The notes under the pieces are model-generated. The model saw nothing but the letters and a program-made list of their open reading frames with translations, was not told the DNA's origin and did no database searches. A stretch of 7,470 nt of DNA from Thermomicrobiales bacterium (lineage in GTDB: Bacteria; Chloroflexota; Chloroflexia; Thermomicrobiales; UBA6265), in assembly GCA_025928535.1 (NCBI GenBank), contig JAICJJ010000123.1:1-7470 (forward strand), given 5' to 3'. The position numbers and the translations under genes are program-made. Shown here in pieces: positions 5,394 through 7,470 of this stretch (position 1 is the stretch's first letter; each line of letters opens with the position of its first letter).

Positions 5394-6149
5394 TTGGCTG
5401 GCTCCCGCGTTCGCTCGCCGATCGCCGCCGATCGCGTCAACGGGAATCCCCCGGCGTTCAACCACGCCACCCTCGCCCAGCAGGTCTACCAGCATCTGCG
5501 CCAGCAGATTCTCGACAACCGCTATCCACCGGGAACGCCATTGCCGGAAGCGAGCGTCGCCGCCGAGTTCAAGGTCAGCCGGGTGCCGGTGCGGGAAGCG
5601 CTGCGCCGATTGGAAGCAGAGGGGTTGGTCACGATTGCGCCGCGGCAAGGCGCGGTCGTCAGCGATCTGTCGCCGCAGCAATTTCTCGACGCCTATCGGG
5701 TGCGCGAAGTGCTGGAAGCCCTCGCGATGCAACTCGCCGCGCCGCGCCTGGCCGCCGCCGATCTCGACCATCTGCGCGCCTTGCAGAAGCAGATGCGCGA
5801 CGCCGCAGACGCGGCCGATTCCGACCGATTTTTCGTCGCCAACCGGGCGTTCCACGCGCTGATCGTCGAGCGGTCGGCCAACGAATATCTGCAGGCAATC
5901 TACTTTCCGCTGATGGATCAGATGCGCCGCTATCGCTCGCCGTCGCTCGAATTGCGAGGCGGCCTCGAACGGTCGATCGACGAGCATGAGGCGATCGTGC
6001 GGGCGCTCGCGGGCGGCGACGGCGACGAAGCCGCCCGCCTGCTGCGCGAGCACATCCAGGCGCCGCAGCGGGCGCTTGCGCAATTCGGCGCGGACCGGTT
6101 GCCGCTCGCGGGCAACGGCCATCGGGACGAATCGCCGCCCGACGCATGA
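5394..6149 (+). CDS. GntR family transcriptional regulator, FCD subfamily
   Basis: The product is a 251-residue DNA-binding regulator. The start is TTG 5394, supported by GAGG (5384-5387) six bases upstream; no ATG or GTG precedes the conserved domain in frame. The N-terminal winged helix-turn-helix covers about residues 25-92: LAQQVYQHLRQQILDNRYPPGTPL, then the recognition part VSRVPVREALRRLEAEGLV (61-79) and the wing GAVV. The all-helical FCD effector domain follows (about 97-228). Its usual metal/ligand residues are visible: N150 and H154 in NRAFH, H198 in DEHEAIVRAL and H220 in REHI. FCD regulators generally sense carboxylate metabolites and repress adjacent catabolic genes. The stop lies 41 bases before the likely GTG start of the oxidoreductase gene. 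An operator-like palindrome precedes the gene, so it probably controls itself and the two genes behind it. Confidence 0.92.
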   Translation: MAGSRVRSPIAADRVNGNPPAFNHATLAQQVYQHLRQQILDNRYPPGTPLPEASVAAEFKVSRVPVREALRRLEAEGLVTIAPRQGAVVSDLSPQQFLDAYRVREVLEALAMQLAAPRLAAADLDHLRALQKQMRDAADAADSDRFFVANRAFHALIVERSANEYLQAIYFPLMDQMRRYRSPSLELRGGLERSIDEHEAIVRALAGGDGDEAARLLREHIQAPQRALAQFGADRLPLAGNGHRDESPPDA

Positions 6150-6190
6150 CTGAGTCGTCGGGACGATTTCGGGGTTCCAGGAGGATGCGG

Positions 6191-7234
6191 GTGTCGCCAC
6201 GACCGATCAAGTTCGGCGTCAACATCAACAATCGGGAGCCGCTGATCGCGCCCGACTATTCGCTGACCGATCTGCTAACGCTTTCCGAGCGGGTGGAAGC
6301 GCTCGGCTTCGATTCGGTCTGGGTGGGAGACAGCCTCTTTTCGAAGCCGCGCTTCGAGCCGATCAATCTCCTCTCGGCCATCTCGCAGCGGACGAGCCGG
6401 GTCAAACTCGGCACCGCCTGCATGGTCTCCGGCACGCGGAACCCGCTCTATCTGGCGCTCGAATGGGCGACGCTCGATCATCTCTCGAACGGCCGAACGA
6501 TCCTCGGCACGGGGATGGGTAATCCGGAAGAAGGGGTGCGGCGCGAATACGCCGCGCTCGGCCTCGATTTCGAGCGGCGGGCCAGCATCTTCGAAGAAGG
6601 TCTCGCCGTGCTGCGTGAACTCTGGACCGAAGGCGAAACCAATTTCCATGGCGATCATTTCCACTACGACGGCGTCCGCTTCTTTTCCGGCACCGAAATG
6701 AAGCCGCTGATGCCGGTGCAGACGCCGCCGCCCATCTGGGTGGTCAGCAATCCGCGGCTGACGGTCGGCACGCGGGCGGAAGAGAAGACGTCGCGGGTCA
6801 TTTCGAAAGCGGCGCGGCGGATCGCCAAATATGGCGACGGCTGGATGACCTGCTGCCGGGCGCGCCATCCGGAAGAATTCGCGGCCCAACTGGCGCAGGT
6901 CGACGCTGCCATCGCCGAGGAAGGGCGGAATCGCGCCGATTTCGTGATGTCGTACCAGGTCACCATGAACATCGCCGATTCACGCGAAGAGGCGAAAGCC
7001 GGCATCGACGCGTACATCAGTCAGTACTACCCGGAGTTGAGCAAGGCGATGGATCTCGGCGAATGGGGGCCGATCGGGACGCCGGACGACATCGTCGCTT
7101 GGATGCGCGCTTTCGCCGACGCCGGGGTCGACTATTTCATTTGCCGGTTCGGCTCGCTCGACCAGTTCGGTCAGGTCGAGCGGCTGGCGAACGAAGTGCT
7201 GCCGGCCCTGATGCCGGCCGCGGCCGAAGCCTGA
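6191..7234 (+). CDS. LLM-class (luciferase-like) flavin/F420-dependent oxidoreductase
   Basis: The product has 347 residues from GTG 6191, chosen because AGGAGG (6179-6184) stands six bases before it. In-frame ATGs at 6185 (directly on the Shine-Dalgarno) and 6146 (overlapping the GntR stop as ATGA) are alternatives. The TIM-barrel luciferase-like fold is shown by KFGVNINNREP (7-17), RVEALGFDSVWVGDS (34-48), an RVKLGTACMVSGTRNP stretch (70-85), DHLSNGRTILGTGMG (96-110), LRELWTEGETNFHGDHFHYDGV (141-162), PPPIWV (179-184), AKYGDGWM (212-219) and GTPDDIVAWMRAFADAGVDYF (296-316). Enzymes of this group use reduced FMN or coenzyme F420 for monooxygenation or hydride transfer; cofactor and substrate cannot be told from sequence alone. 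The gene lies between a GntR regulator and an M29-like hydrolase, which suggests a shared catabolic task. Confidence 0.9.
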   Translation: MSPRPIKFGVNINNREPLIAPDYSLTDLLTLSERVEALGFDSVWVGDSLFSKPRFEPINLLSAISQRTSRVKLGTACMVSGTRNPLYLALEWATLDHLSNGRTILGTGMGNPEEGVRREYAALGLDFERRASIFEEGLAVLRELWTEGETNFHGDHFHYDGVRFFSGTEMKPLMPVQTPPPIWVVSNPRLTVGTRAEEKTSRVISKAARRIAKYGDGWMTCCRARHPEEFAAQLAQVDAAIAEEGRNRADFVMSYQVTMNIADSREEAKAGIDAYISQYYPELSKAMDLGEWGPIGTPDDIVAWMRAFADAGVDYFICRFGSLDQFGQVERLANEVLPALMPAAAEA

Positions 7235-7252
7235 ACGGAGCGTGACGAAGTT

Positions 7253-7268
7253 GGCCGCGAGCGCGGCC
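7253..7268 (+). repeat. Short intercistronic hairpin between oxidoreductase and M29-like gene
   Basis: GGCCGC (7253-7258) and GCGGCC (7263-7268) form a six-base GC stem around GAGC in the 59-base gap between the two genes. It has no T-run and stops 13 bases before the next ribosome site. It could modulate read-through or transcript stability, or be incidental in GC-rich DNA. Confidence 0.25.
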
Positions 7269-7293
7269 CGCATCGATCGGGAAAGGAGCAACC

Positions 7294-7470
7294 ATGGCTG
7301 ATCTGACGCCTGGACTTCGCCGTGACGCCGAACTGGTCGTCGGCGTCTGTATGTCGGTCGACAAAGGAGATGTCGTCACGATCATCACCGACGACGCCCA
7401 TCGGACGGAAGCGGACGCGCTGGCGCAGATCGTCGTCGAGCGCGGCGGCTTTCCGGTCATCTGCAACAAC
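7294..7470 (+). CDS. M29 aminopeptidase-like protein, N-terminal fragment (partial)
   Basis: ATG 7294 follows AAAGGAG (7282-7288) with a five-base gap and opens a frame that runs off the right edge after 59 residues. The sequence LRRDAELVVGVCMSVDKGDVVTIITD, then HRTEADALAQIVVERGGFPVICNN, follows the opening of M29 (aminopeptidase T/AmpS-like, COG2309) proteins. In these, a helix ending in a 'kpGd.vlIi.d' strand is followed by a helix and 'rGa.pv.v'. The metal ligands of this family lie further downstream and are not in the window. Proteins of this fold are not all peptidases: the pyridine-ring dioxygenase NicX is related, so another hydrolytic or ring-opening role is possible. It is the third gene of the GntR-oxidoreductase unit. 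Confidence 0.6.
   Translation, partial: MADLTPGLRRDAELVVGVCMSVDKGDVVTIITDDAHRTEADALAQIVVERGGFPVICNN

Noticed and set aside
3852..6200. A very long open frame on the minus strand (about 780 codons)
   Set aside because: It is antisense to the ATPase end, the YihY-like gene and the GntR gene. Its translation is Arg/Pro/Gly/Gln-rich low complexity with no domain, typical of a GC-rich shadow frame.
1..7470. Mobile element, tRNA, rRNA or CRISPR content
   Set aside because: No transposase or integrase motifs, terminal inverted repeats, regularly spaced repeats or tRNA-like cloverleaf sequences were found on either strand.

Overview
The window is GC-rich (visibly well above 60%) and densely coded, with no rRNA, tRNA, CRISPR array or transposase. 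It looks like a chromosomal segment of a free-living bacterium. The substrate-binding protein carries a Tat-type signal followed by an Ala/Thr/Pro linker (AGTATPAAATPVAP-like). That linker style, together with an LLM-class oxidoreductase, FCD-type GntR regulators and DUF4258/YgiT pairs, fits Chloroflexota of the Thermomicrobia group. This assignment is an inference from style, not a proof.

Layout. (1) Positions 1-277, minus strand: the N-terminal 92 residues of a glycoside hydrolase family 2 protein, running off the left edge. (2) Positions 278-520: an intergenic stretch with a 14-bp perfect palindrome and a good plus-strand promoter. (3) Positions 521-1270, plus: a toxin-antitoxin-like pair. 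The DUF4258 gene appears broken (no usable start at the expected place, an in-frame TGA and a 3' frameshift). It is followed by an intact YgiT-type zinc-finger protein that overlapped the ancestral toxin stop as ATGA. (4) Positions 1254-4054: a polar amino-acid type ABC importer. The binding protein is on the minus strand, divergent from a coupled permease-ATPase pair on the plus strand. (5) Positions 4227-5150: a YihY/BrkB family membrane protein, followed by a strong hairpin. (6) Positions 5284-7470, plus: an apparent operon with a GntR/FCD regulator, an LLM-class flavin/F420 oxidoreductase and the start of an M29 aminopeptidase-like protein. Ahead of it are a candidate promoter and a GGTATACC/GTATAC operator.

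How they work together. The three ABC genes form one importer controlled from a 285-bp divergent intergenic region with repeated TCAAGTAC motifs. The GntR regulator probably controls itself and the downstream oxidoreductase and M29-like genes, which suggests a small inducible catabolic unit of unknown substrate. The most notable anomalies are the decayed DUF4258 toxin beside a surviving antitoxin-like gene, and a soluble, cysteine-free Tat-exported binding protein in what may be a single-membrane organism.
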